Positions 12,701-25,400 of a stretch of 64,000 nucleotides of DNA are shown piece after piece. Origin of the DNA: Thysanoteuthis rhombus (lineage: Eukaryota; Mollusca; Cephalopoda; Oegopsida; Thysanoteuthidae). A program made the position numbers and the translations under genes. Under the pieces are notes generated by a model. The model made no database searches and had not been told where the DNA came from. It saw only the letters and a list, made by a program, of their open reading frames with translations. How positions within the stretch are numbered: position 1 is the first letter of the stretch; the number at the start of each line of letters is the position of its first letter. The DNA is taken from NCBI GenBank assembly GCA_963457665.1, contig OY735212.1, positions 4,414,397 to 4,478,396 of the forward strand, read 5' to 3'.

Positions 12701-15700
12701 CTGTTGAAGAGAAAAAAATTTTAGGCATTAAGAATTTCGGTCAGATTGTATACGATGGAGGAAGAGGATCATACAATTGGCAACTATTAACCTAGACAGG
12801 CGGAATTGGAAAAAAAAAAAAAAATGAAAAAATAAAACTATTGTCATTTTTGACAACATGAGTACACTTGTATTTTTAAATTTAAGGGTAGATCACAATA
12901 TTGCTGTCAGAGCTAAAAACATAAAATAAAGTAAAGAATGACAATTGTTTCGAAATGAAATATCTAAATGTTCGACATCCCTCTCAATAGACAAATAATG
13001 TATCAGCAAGATACCTTTTTTTGCCAGGCTTAAAAGAACCTTCACATATTTTTGTCAAGTGCACTTTTAACATTTTTGAAGATCTAGACAAAGTTAATAA
13101 AATAAAAAACAATGTCAAACTTAACTCGGTTAATATATACTGAAGCAGAATATACGTGATATTCACCAAGTTTGGCTAAGTTTGACACAAGGCCACAGTG
13201 AGGAGTGAATTGATTACAGCAGTAATGGCCAGCTTTACAAGCTTGTTAACCATTACTACACAGACTGCAGAACTAAAATTTCATGAAATTACTGAAATGT
13301 TCAGGGGATTTACGAAATCATCGGTTTCACAATCTTACTGATAACTCAAAAAATATCCTGCAAGATGAAAGAAGCCTCAGTATTATTAAGGGCAGGGAGT
13401 TGGTAGCCGGGGTGGTCTGTTTTTTAAAGACCTCATCAATGTGAACTTGTGTTTGACATGGGCTCTTGTGTTTTGATTGCTATGGTGTCTGGTCTTCCTC
13501 AACATTATTATAACTTCAACAAATACCATTATGCCCCACCTTACACACACACACACTTGGAGTGAAGAGTCTGGTCTCTTCAAAGCTACCACGTCTCTTC
13601 AATCCCCAACCTTTAATTCATTATTAAGTCTTTTTCTTGGTTCTGTACTTACAAAATCCATTATTTCTCTCCTCGTACCATCAACTGTTTTATTTTATAT
13701 CCTCATCTTGACATTACTTGAAATGTCTGGATGTAATGTATAAATATAAATATTTGGTCTGTAGACCAAATTTAGAAAAGGGGAGGAAGGGGTCTTCTAC
13801 TATACAAGACACAAGCTATAATAATGTAGACCAACCCACCAAAAAAAGTCCTAGGAAAAAATGTCATAATTTTGGTTTCTGGCTAGGAAAAAAGTTATAA
13901 GAAAGGCTTGAGTTGTTAGTCCTATCCCAACCCCTTAACCTCGAGAAGAGATGAAAACCCTCAGCCCTACTCTTTAGCAGAGAGACATTAAGTACCATTC
14001 TTTAAGTTTTAGGTATGATTCAGCTTATGGCACCCAGTGTTCCAAGATGGTTAACCATGTAGGTGATGACCAGGATTGAAGTGATCTTATGAGAACTAGT
14101 ATACCCGACATGATCTGACTTACATTAGAAAATATGGTAACAGCAAAAGCTTATTAGGAAACAAGTGATAAGTGATACTCGGACTATTTAATTTTATTGA
14201 TAGAACAACTGACCTTGTTTACTGTTTTTTTTTTTTGGCCATAGGTTCTTGCCTGATTTTAATTTTAGAACCTCGCCTCCCTGTCTACCCCCCCTCCAAA
14301 TTTCTAATCGGAGAATCGATCCCTTGTTCATTTTTCAACAGATGTTGGTTTTGACTGATTAGATTATTTGATTTGCTTTCTCGCAGCCATATTGAATATT
14401 GAGGCTGTGTGGATTGAATAATGGCGATCACCTCAACATCAATTCAACTTTATTGGATTGGAGTTGATAGCAGAAGTGCAAGTGTGTTTTTGAGCTTTTC
14501 CTTCAGCCTAAACTATTAATCCCAACAGGGTCAACAGCGAATGTTGAACTACAAATGAAGGGGAAAAAATGGTCACCCATGAACAGATTTTTTCTTTCAA
14601 GGAAGGTGATCTTTTATTTTAAGTCACTGAAATTAATAAGTAAAGGGATGCTACTCCCACTAAGTGAATTGCAAAATAACTATCACGTCACCAACCTCTT
14701 TTGGCAGCATACCCTGTTGGGGATGATCAATAGAAAAAAATTGGAAAAAAAGGCATGACCAATGAATAAGTTGCCTCTCTCAGATTTTGTTGGGCAGTGA
14801 TCACAAAAAGTCTTAATTTCCAAGTGGACACAAACTAAGGGACCAATCTAGCATAAAGTTGTACTGCAAATTGAACCCCCTCCTACCACTAAAAACATTT
14901 TCAGGGAGGGAATCTTCAAAGAACAAAAAAGTTTTCTTCTAGACATAAGGAGTGAATGTTGGAAATTTCAGCTCTCTAGCTCTATTAGTGCAGCCTGTAC
15001 ACATGATGCATGCATGCATAGCCAGCTAGCCAGACCAACTTGAAAACCGAAGAAACCTATGTTGGCACTACTGGTTGAATAACTGGAATGTTTCATTAAG
15101 AGTTATTGGAAGGGACATCACTTTGAAAAATAAGTATAATGGGCGATAAGGTAAGAAAGGTTGAGAAAGCCTTTTCTAGCCAGACATTACTAAACAGAAA
15201 ACAATCTGGGAGGTTTTCAAACCGAACAATAATTAGAAGTTATCAGATCTCCCAGGATAAGAAAGGGTAGAACGGGGTTAAGTGTCAACAGGAGATGAGG
15301 GTAGGTGGTGGTGTCCTGGTGTGGATAGAATGGACAGTGAGCTCCATGAAGGAATGAAAAGGCCAGGAAATGGTCTAAGACCAAAGAGATTTTGATACTA
15401 TTATTTGCTTTGGGCCTTTCATATGAGAATTCTTACACCACAAGGGTTGGAGGAGGTTTTTTTTTCTCAAGAAATCTGAGATTCCTCAACTGGGGACTAT
15501 CAATGGCCGGGGATCATTTAATGGATAATCTATGGCAAAAAAAGATAAATCTTTGTCTATACCTATGTGTGTGTATGTGTGGGAGGCAGAATTGCATTCA
15601 CACACACGCACACACAGTGTGAGTACGAGAGAAGAAAACTCAGGATATATTTGGATTTTTATGAGATTTTTTTTTTCAAGAAAAGAAGCACTAATAACAT

Positions 15701-15911
15701 CATCATCAGTCATTAAAAGTCCACTACTAGACAAAGGCCTTTCCCATCGTACTTTCATGGCGAACGTGATTATGATGATCTTTGCTATGTCTTACCGGCA
15801 AACTTATCAATCTTTTCTCCCCATCTTGAGTCAGGTATTTTCTACCACATTTACTGTTCCACAGGCATCAATTGGTTAGCTTTTAGCTCTACCTGTTGTC
15901 TCTTCTTCTTG

Positions 15912-15964
<53 letters not shown>

Positions 15965-18900
15965 GTGTACTGTAGAGAGTGAGACAGACTCGGGTGTGAG
16001 GTGTTTGGAGGTAAGGTTTATTAATCCTTATAAGTAAATAGTCCATACATGTTTCGGGATTTTTCCCATCATCAGTGGTGTGTGCTGTGTGAGTGTGTAT
16101 TAAAATGTACCATGTGGAACCAGAGTCCACTGCCAGGAGCTATGCATTGTGGGTGAGTTGTCATATATGTATGTATGTATGTATAATCAGAAGCAGAATC
16201 ACATCAGCCTGTTTAACACATGTATGAAACCAATAAAGATTTATTAAAAATTATCATACCTGAAAACTACAACTAAAAAGTTTGTCTTTCCTTTTTTCAC
16301 TTTCTTCTTAAATTCATTAAACCTTTATTTTGGAATTTATCTACTCATTTTCCTATACATATGAATATGTATAAAGATTTGATGCTGAAGGTATGATACA
16401 ATATAAATATATGTGAAAATTAGATTAAAAAGATGTATTTTAATCTATTTTTCCTGAAGGCTTAGTCTGATGATGGATGGTATATATATATATATATATA
16501 TATGATTGCATTGTGGATGTGTAGTGATCCAACAGAATGTAGATGAAAATGACAATTGGAAGGCGAAATGAAAAATTCTAGAGATAGGGGTTACATCTCA
16601 AATTTTTTTTTTATTATTCCGTGGGCATAGTTTAATGTATTTCAATATATATGTGTGAGTGTGTGCGTGTGTCAATGATGAATAATGAGTGGATAAGAAT
16701 TAAGGGTGGTTAAAGAGCATATATCAAGAAACTGTTAATCACCCACATCTCTCCTTAAAGAAAACAGCGGGAGACCCCCGCCCAACACACATAGTCTCAT
16801 CAAAACAAATGCTTTAATCTCGTCAGATTCTATTTGGTGAGAATCCATGACTTTTATCGGACATTAATCACCTGTGGAAGACACTATTCTACCTCAAAAA
16901 TGGAGAACTGACATCTTGATAAGAGACAGGCAAATCGAATAACCAGACTTTCTCTCTATTCTAATCATGGGGGAGAGGTAGTGTTGACGTTTAGTACTTT
17001 TCAAGATCATAATTAGACGAATTTGGAACTGAATAAAGCTATTACTTTCCAAAAATGAAAATTTGGTACTGAAGGAAAATTCACAAAATATATGGTACAA
17101 CATGAATATACATAAACAATATATTTAAAAAAATTAACAACAAAATGGTGGTTTATTACAACAACAACATGCAAGGGTGATAACCCTTTACAGCTCAAAT
17201 TATATTTTTAATATTGACAAAGGTGTTTGGAGATGTTTATTTTTTCAAATGATTTAATGAATTCCTGCAAGTTGTCGAACTTGAAAGTAAACTTTAAAAT
17301 TAGTCGACCAGTTTTGCTCAAGAAAACAAATCAAATAATCTAATCAGTCAAAACCAACATCTGTTATTTATTTGTTTTCACTTTCTGGTAGAAGTGATAA
17401 TTCTGACCAATCACTAAAGAATTCAACTTCCCCAAGTATTTCTACATTGAGTATGTGAATGGTAAATGGGTTTCTGTCCACCTTGATGGGCAAGTTTCAA
17501 GAGAAATTATTTTGTAAGAATGTCAGGCAGCAGAGTCATCCAATTCCATTGGTCTATTTATTTTGTCTCTTTACGTCTGTCTCAAAATCATTATTTCAGA
17601 AAGAGAATGCAATGACACTGATAACTGTTTAAGCCATCCTGTCTCCTATTTTTAGAAACACTTCTGGTTTGAGTTAAGAATACCAAATCTTACTGTTTGT
17701 TCTATCTTCTAATAACTCAAGGTTACCAGATGTCTTTTGCAGTACAAGACCAAATTTGCAAGGTCTTGGAACCTGATTAAGTAGCTTCAGTACCAAAATA
17801 GTCAAATAACTTAGAATCTATCCAAGAAACTAAGCTTGCAGGAAAATGGATAAGAATTCTGCGTATACACATGTATAGGTCGAGTCCTGAAGGCAAATAT
17901 TTCATAGGGTAGAAATTCAAACAGAATGGGATGGACTATGAACAACCCATGTCTACAAAAAACCTGACCATAAATTATTGTATGACCAGAAATCAAGGAT
18001 TGACTAATACTCAACTGTGGTACACTTTTTTTTTCTCTTTAGTTCATGAATATTTATGTCATATCATTTTGTGCGTGTGAAGGATTGTTATCTTTTTGTA
18101 AGTTTTCCTTCAGTACCAAATCTTTATTTTTGGAACCAAATAGCTTTGTTCAGTACCAAATTTGCTCTATTTTGGTCTTGCAAAAAGTACCGAAATGTAC
18201 CTCCTTATAACTATCATCATCATCATCATAGTCACAAGTACATCAACTCTGAATTGATAGTTTTAAGAGATGGATTATTTCATAAGCTTATTAATAAATA
18301 CTCATCACCCACATTAATTCTCTTTTCTTTTATTTTTCCTTTTGCTATAAGAAACTGTCCACCTAAACAGTCAATATAGGTTTCTTCAGTTCTGACAGGA
18401 AATCAATCTATCTATCAATGTATCACACAAACAGGTTGCACTAATGGACTCAGAAAAAAGTTCTTGTCTTTTAAAAATATCCCCCCATGAGTTGTTCTGC
18501 TTTCTTTGTTTTTTTGTTTTGTTTTGTTTGTTTTTTTTTGGGGGGGGGAGCAATTTACAATATATTTTTATACTAAATTGGTTCCTTAGTTAGAGTTCCG
18601 CAGTATTCACAATTGTTTTGTTTTCTTATATTCAGACTTTTCAGTGATGCAACAAAAGGCAAGGGAAGTAACATAGTTAATTGGTGAAGGGAGTGATCAA
18701 ATTGATCACCCCCAACAAACTGTCAAAAAATGTTGTTCCCATGACGGTTTCTATTAAGTGACTAACCAGACCAGTTAGACTTATTATTTTAGCCTCACTT
18801 TTTATTTTGTTTCACTTCTGTTGAACATCAACTAAACATTTTTTTTTTTCGACTTAACAAAATTTTTAAACAAGGACTAATTTGGAGAAATTCTAAAATT

Positions 18901-21762
18901 AGTTTTGCATTCTAACATTTCTTTATGTCTCAATCGTTATTTTCTGGACATCCCGAGAGTGTTTGACCCCTTATAGTGAGAATTTTCATTGTCTTTCCAT
19001 GACCAGCACAGCCTCCAGCCTCTGTCCAGCTGCTGAACAGAAAGACAAAAAACACACAACAAAATAGAAGTCCGAGAGACGTGTCACTTCAATGTGGAAG
19101 TCAAAATAAACACCAGCGACTCTGCCTTCAGTATCCCAGCTTTAATGAGGAGAGACAATAACTCAACCATGAAGTAAAAGAATGCAAGGATGGAATTTGA
19201 CAATAAACAATATTTTTCCTGAAAGAGTACCACAATAAGAAAGTCCAAATGATTGAAGGGGTCGGAGGTGGAGTAGTGAGCAGCATAGAAAATGGAATCT
19301 GCTAACAGAGTTCAAACAAGAAGTGAGCACAAACTATCTCAGACAGAGTTTGAACCCTGCTCTCTAATTCCATTCTCCATGCCTTTAACTGCTCAGCTCC
19401 CAACATCCATTTTATTGCTGTGTGATATTGCTAGCAAAAGATGACATGAAAATGGATATCAAACATATGTGAATGCAATGCAAGAAAAACGTATTTATAT
19501 TTAGAAAATCCCATAAAACAGACTTATAAACAAACATACATGTACAATGATGCGATGAATTTTCCACTAAAATAGAGTAAAGAGACATCTAGATAACAGA
19601 GACTTTAGACATTATTAATTAACTGTCAATATAAGAACTCAAATTGGTAAAAAAAACCTTTTTGCCAAAAATAAAAAATCTAAAATCATGTAAAACAATA
19701 CCTAGAAACATCTAGATTACGGAGAATCTAGATATTATAAATAAACTCATGAAAATAAGGCCCAAAAAAGATCCAAAAATTTTTTTTTCAAAAAAAATTT
19801 AAAAAATGAAAATTAAAAAAAACTTTTTTAAACAGGGTCTGGAGAAGTATAGATGCCAATTTTCAAATCAGTAGACAAAACAGTAGGACCAAGAGCACTG
19901 GAACACATAAACAAATACAGGCAGTTCAAAAAAAAAGATAGAACCCTTGGCCATCTTTGATGGCTATGGCTGTTAAATACATTACACATTTCTAAAAGAA
20001 AGTGCTAGATTAAAACGTGTATAAAATGATACACACAATCATTCAAATAGATAAAGAGAGTGAGAAATATAGATGTACGCAAACTCCCCCATTAATGTTG
20101 TGCTTACGTTCCTGAAAAACAATGACAATAACAGAAGAAAATGTTTAAGTGAAAGCAACTTCACCATTAGACACAATTACATGAATAGGGGGCGATTTAA
20201 TTTATTGTAATAAAGTGTAGGAATTTTGCAACTAACTTATGTCAAGTCAGAAAAATCTCTCGATTCGCAATTCCACCAACAATATTTTATATCATCATAT
20301 ATCTATATCTTCTTCTTTTTCTTGACAGCATTAAAATGAAATGATTCTGAATGAAATGGTATTAATGGGGGAACCGGTGTAAACAAGGATACATAAACAC
20401 CCAATTATTTTAAACAGAGAGCAGAGGAGAAGGCTACACCTACACGTAGCAGAAATCGGACGCAAAAAAATGTCCATATGCCTCTACAAATCTTGGGTGG
20501 GCCGATTGAAAGGATGACCCCCACATCACCAACCCAGCACATCCTTGTGTTACCAAACAAAACATTCAGTCTAACCACTAGACATTCATTAGCACATTAT
20601 CCACTTCATTGGCAGAGGTTTTTAATCGCCTAAAGTCTTGTTATTGACCACAAAATGTTTCTGGGGTGCAGGCTTTGAAGGAGAGGGTAGGGTCAAGGAA
20701 AGAGGGCTATGAATAAAGGGGTAGTTACACAAGGGGTAGAAGATACCGAGATACACTGTCTGGCCTTTATGCTACTTGGAAATGGAATGTCAACCCCCAC
20801 TAAATCCTCAACCCACAAACCTCATTAAAGCAGAACCATATTCCCTGGTCACACTTACAGGAAGGAATATGGAAAAGAAATAGAAGAAGAAAAACAGGAA
20901 AAAAGAAGATGAATGAAGGAAAAAAAATGAACAAAAATATCAACACATCAATTGTTGAAATGGATATAATATTATAAAGCGTCTAATTGAAGAAAGGTAG
21001 AATCAATACACATCAATTCCTATAAAATGGTCATTCTATGGAATGTAGCAGACATTTGAAAATATAAGTGATCATCATAGTTCCCTGTAAGCTGTGTGCA
21101 TGTGTTCATGCACACATTTTGCAACCAGTGCACAAAGGAAATAATGTGCACACAAAAGGTTAGTTACTTGAAATGATGTAGTAATTGATAATTATACTAA
21201 GAATTATAACTCACCATCACAGTCAGTAATTGAACAACTGTAGTGTCAAAAAGTCATGTAAAGAAATTCCAATGAAAAATAAATATGGTCAGAATAAATT
21301 CTACTTATGACATCATTGGAAAACCTCCTAAATAGTGTAAAATAACAGGGTAGGGTGGGTAGCTACAGCTGAACCAGATAATTTCAATTTTTTTCCTATC
21401 AACGTGAATATGTATATTGTAGGTAATTAAAGATGTGCTGAATTTGATAATAGTTTTATTTTTTTGTTCTGGATGCATAGTTTTCAATGGATAAGAGTAC
21501 AGATATACATACAAACCAACGTTTCTTCTTTATATATAGATGTTAAAAACTACAATATAAGTTTATGCTAAATTGATCACTCTTTGTGCCCGCCTATTTT
21601 TGAAAAATTCAGCCCTTTTAGTGATCACTGCTATAACAAAAGGCAAGAAAAGTAACTTTTCATTGATCACCACTTTTAGCCAATTTCTCAATTCATCATC
21701 CCCCATTCAGCATGCTGCTAAAAGATGTTGGTCACATAACAGTTTCTACTAAGTGACTAACC

Positions 21763-21831
<69 letters not shown>

Positions 21832-22415
21832 TACGTATATTGTTTTGCATATAGATTGAGATTAAAACTGGCACAACAGATTTAATATTCACATAGATGA
21901 ACACTTAATAGAAGTGACCCGAACAAGTCATGTCTATTGTTATACTTACTGATCCATCATCGTCAAATCTTTTTTTTTTTTTGCGTAACCTACATAAACC
22001 CTGTGTTTCAAAAAAATTAAATGATGTGTAATATAAATTAGCATCCATAACAATACATTATGATGATACTCAACATAAAATACCAAACTAAATCTAATAT
22101 GATATGAGAGATATATTGAAATCATAACCAAAGGAAGGGGGGGGTATTTGATCAACACTGCTGGGGGTGGGCATATTAATATAACTGTTTTGTTTTTAAA
22201 TCCCCAAAACAGTTATATGGTAAACAACTGATGATGCCAACAAGAAAAATTCACACATAGTACCATAATATCAAAGCATGTGTAAAATATAAAAAACACT
22301 GTAGAAAATTACATAAATTACATTAACAGATATTAGGATATAATTGACTGAAATGATATGGAATTTCTTTCATTTTATATGTATTTAGTATTTAAAGCTG
22401 TAAAGCTTTCTAGAC

Positions 22416-22464
<49 letters not shown>

Positions 22465-25400
22465 AAGTTGATGACAGAAATGAATAACAAAGCTGAAGTG
22501 TACATCTTTGCTGTGTCGCAACTCATTACCAAATAGCCTTGTTACAATCGTCTTAACCTTTTACCATTTTCTGTGACAGAATACCAAGAATAGTGCTGCC
22601 ATACCATTCTCATCTTCTTTGTACCACACAAGAGATAAAAGGTAGACTTTGCTAAACAAAGACTACCACACCCACTTTCTGCGCCCCACAAGTTTCACAG
22701 TGAACTTATCAAAGATGAAAAAAGTTACCTACATTATAACTAACTTCCGTTCACACCAAACATACATCTACCTCGTGCAACATTCATCAAATTTGTTTCT
22801 TTAGTCAGATACTTTTTTTCCTCTCTCCTTTCTTCTATTTTACATTTACATCTATAATCATTAGAACGAAAGATTTACAGGATGTATGGGGGTGGGGTAG
22901 GGGAGAATAGGATAAGGGGCTGAGAATTTGTTTTGTATGTATATTTTTTTTTTTCATTCTAGCTTTTGCGTAAACCTAACTGACCTTAAAAGAAACAAAA
23001 ATGACGAGATGAAACAAAGAAATAGAAAAGGGAAAAAAAAAAAACTGTCAAAAAAAAAAAAAAATCCCCAAGAGATTGATGAAGAGACTGGGAAGCAAAA
23101 AAAGGGCAGTAAAAAAAAAATGATGAAAAATTAAAAAGAAAAAAAAGGGCTAAAAAAGAAATATAGTAAAAAAAAAAAAAAAAAAAAAGAAAGGAGGTGG
23201 GGGAGAAGATGATGAAAAAAATGCAAAGAAAATAACCGAAAAAATGCTGTCCAAAAAAGAAAGAAAGAAAGAAGAAAATAAATGTGAATCAAAAGAGAAA
23301 GATGTGGAGGTGGAAAGGAGATAGAAGACAATGGGAAAACAAAATACATAACCTTTAGTAACAGACATAAAACAATGTCAATGACTAATGGTGGTGACAA
23401 CAAAGTTACATTCTATTTTATTCATTTTACAAGGAGCAGTGCATCATGGGAAAAACAAAGACATTATTCATGGCATGCTGTAATGTCTTTAACCCTTCAG
23501 GAACCAGAAATTTCAATGATGACCAAGAAATAAATGGATTTCTAAAAATCAGGAGAAGAGACTGTTACCTTTATACCATTGAGCCTCAAAAGAATAATCA
23601 TAGATGTTAATTTGACCAAAATTTGAGAAATACACACACATAAAATGCAACAGTTATCTACATCTAATTCTGTATAAAACACAGAAAACTCTGAACACAG
23701 TACGTTATAAGCGATCAGAAAATAACTGACTTGCATGACATAACATTGTAGATGCTTTGGAACTCCATACATTTCTAAAAAGGAAATTTCTTTTTCAGCA
23801 TTAACATTCAACAACACCTTAAAAGTATTAAAGTACAAAGTTTCCAAGACTACAAAAATTTCCAATCAGCAAGCAGATACTACACTCTGATCCTGGGTAG
23901 AATTGCCAAGGTGTGACACTTTGGTCCATATCTACTCGCTCCCCCACAATGTGTGATATAAGATGTGATATAAGTTCGGTTTAATGTGGGTTTCCATATG
24001 CTCCAGTTCCCACAATCGGTGTTACGAAGGTGTCAGGGTAAGCCTGACCCTTGCCTTTCAGTGTAATGGGAAGGTGCTGCTCCAATGCTTACTGATCTTC
24101 CCAGTCTAGGCAGACTTATTTTTCGAGGACGCAGAATGATTCCTAGGCCTCCAGCACTTAGCAATACCAAGCCTCATTACGCCATCATTGGCCATAGTAT
24201 TAGACCAGCACAAAGCTATCAAAGAATGTACTGCAAGCAGATACTACACTACAGAGGGTCATGGAGCCACACTTCAATCCTTGCATTGCATACAGATACT
24301 CTGGTCCTAAGCAAAAGTACCAATTTATACATATATAATATCATTTTTGAGTGGTACTACATATATCTCAAGTACAACATTCTAATGGAAACAATGATAA
24401 AACCACACTTTGTAACAAAGGCCACAACAATATTAAGTCACTAAATGTTCTTGACATAAACTTGGTGAAATACAGGCATTCCCCTATATAATACGATATA
24501 AAGCAGTTGCTTGATCAACCCCAACATTTTTACCTATGGTATTACAGCCCACTTCTCCATTAAACTTTGAGTGACAATAGAATTTTATCAAAAGATTTAT
24601 AACTGATTTTTGATTATCCACAGTTCAGTTATAACGAGGCTGTCTCTCTTTGACCCCAACACCTGCATTAAAGAGGGGGACTACTGTATGAAATTTAAAA
24701 ATAACTACAAGGCTCTTCTTTCCACTAAAAATATCACCAAAACGCAGTTGCATGGGAAACCACTTGAGAATATTAAAGAATTTTTGTCTTGACACAAACA
24801 AAATTTTGCAAATTCCATCTTCAGAATGACTGTTTCTGGTGAAGTGGTGAGATGAAGAGGAATTCCTCTAAGTGAAATAACTCTGATATGTATTACAAAA
24901 AAAAAGAAAAAAAAAAAAGTCTTATTGCTCTAAAATAGATATTTCAAGAGGATAAGTTATGGGCTGTGAGTATGAATTTTTATTCATTAACAATTAGGTC
25001 CTCCTGTTGAGGGCATCGGGTAACAACTTTTTACCATTTATTGCAGTCCGCAGCTAAGTTCCTAGCTCCTGCTCAAGTTGAACGTCTCTTTCTGAGATGA
25101 TGAAGTCCTGTGGAACCCAGGGTCCTTTCAGCCCATCCATATTACTGTCTTATAACAACCAGTAAAGCGAGTGACCTGCAGGGGGGGAACTCATCCATTA
25201 TTAGTACGTGCCCAAATGAAGGAATTGAGGTTTCACCTGCTTACCTAATGGCTCCAGCCCCTTCCTTCAAAACAGCATCTTCATTTACTACCCTATTGTG
25301 CCAGGACAATTTAAGAATGCTATGAAAGCATTTCTGATGGAAGATCCTCAAGTTTACTGGTTACAGAGCATTGGACACATCAATTGAAGATGATTATGAA

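Noticed and set aside
23131-23403. Phe/Ser-rich minus-strand frames and Lys-rich plus-strand frame
   Set aside because: Poly-A/GA low complexity, not protein.
24085-24444. 119-codon plus-strand frame in a locally GC-richer stretch
   Set aside because: No recognisable domain. The flanking phrase GCAAGCAGATACTACACT is repeated at 23867 and 24234, so a repeat is more likely.
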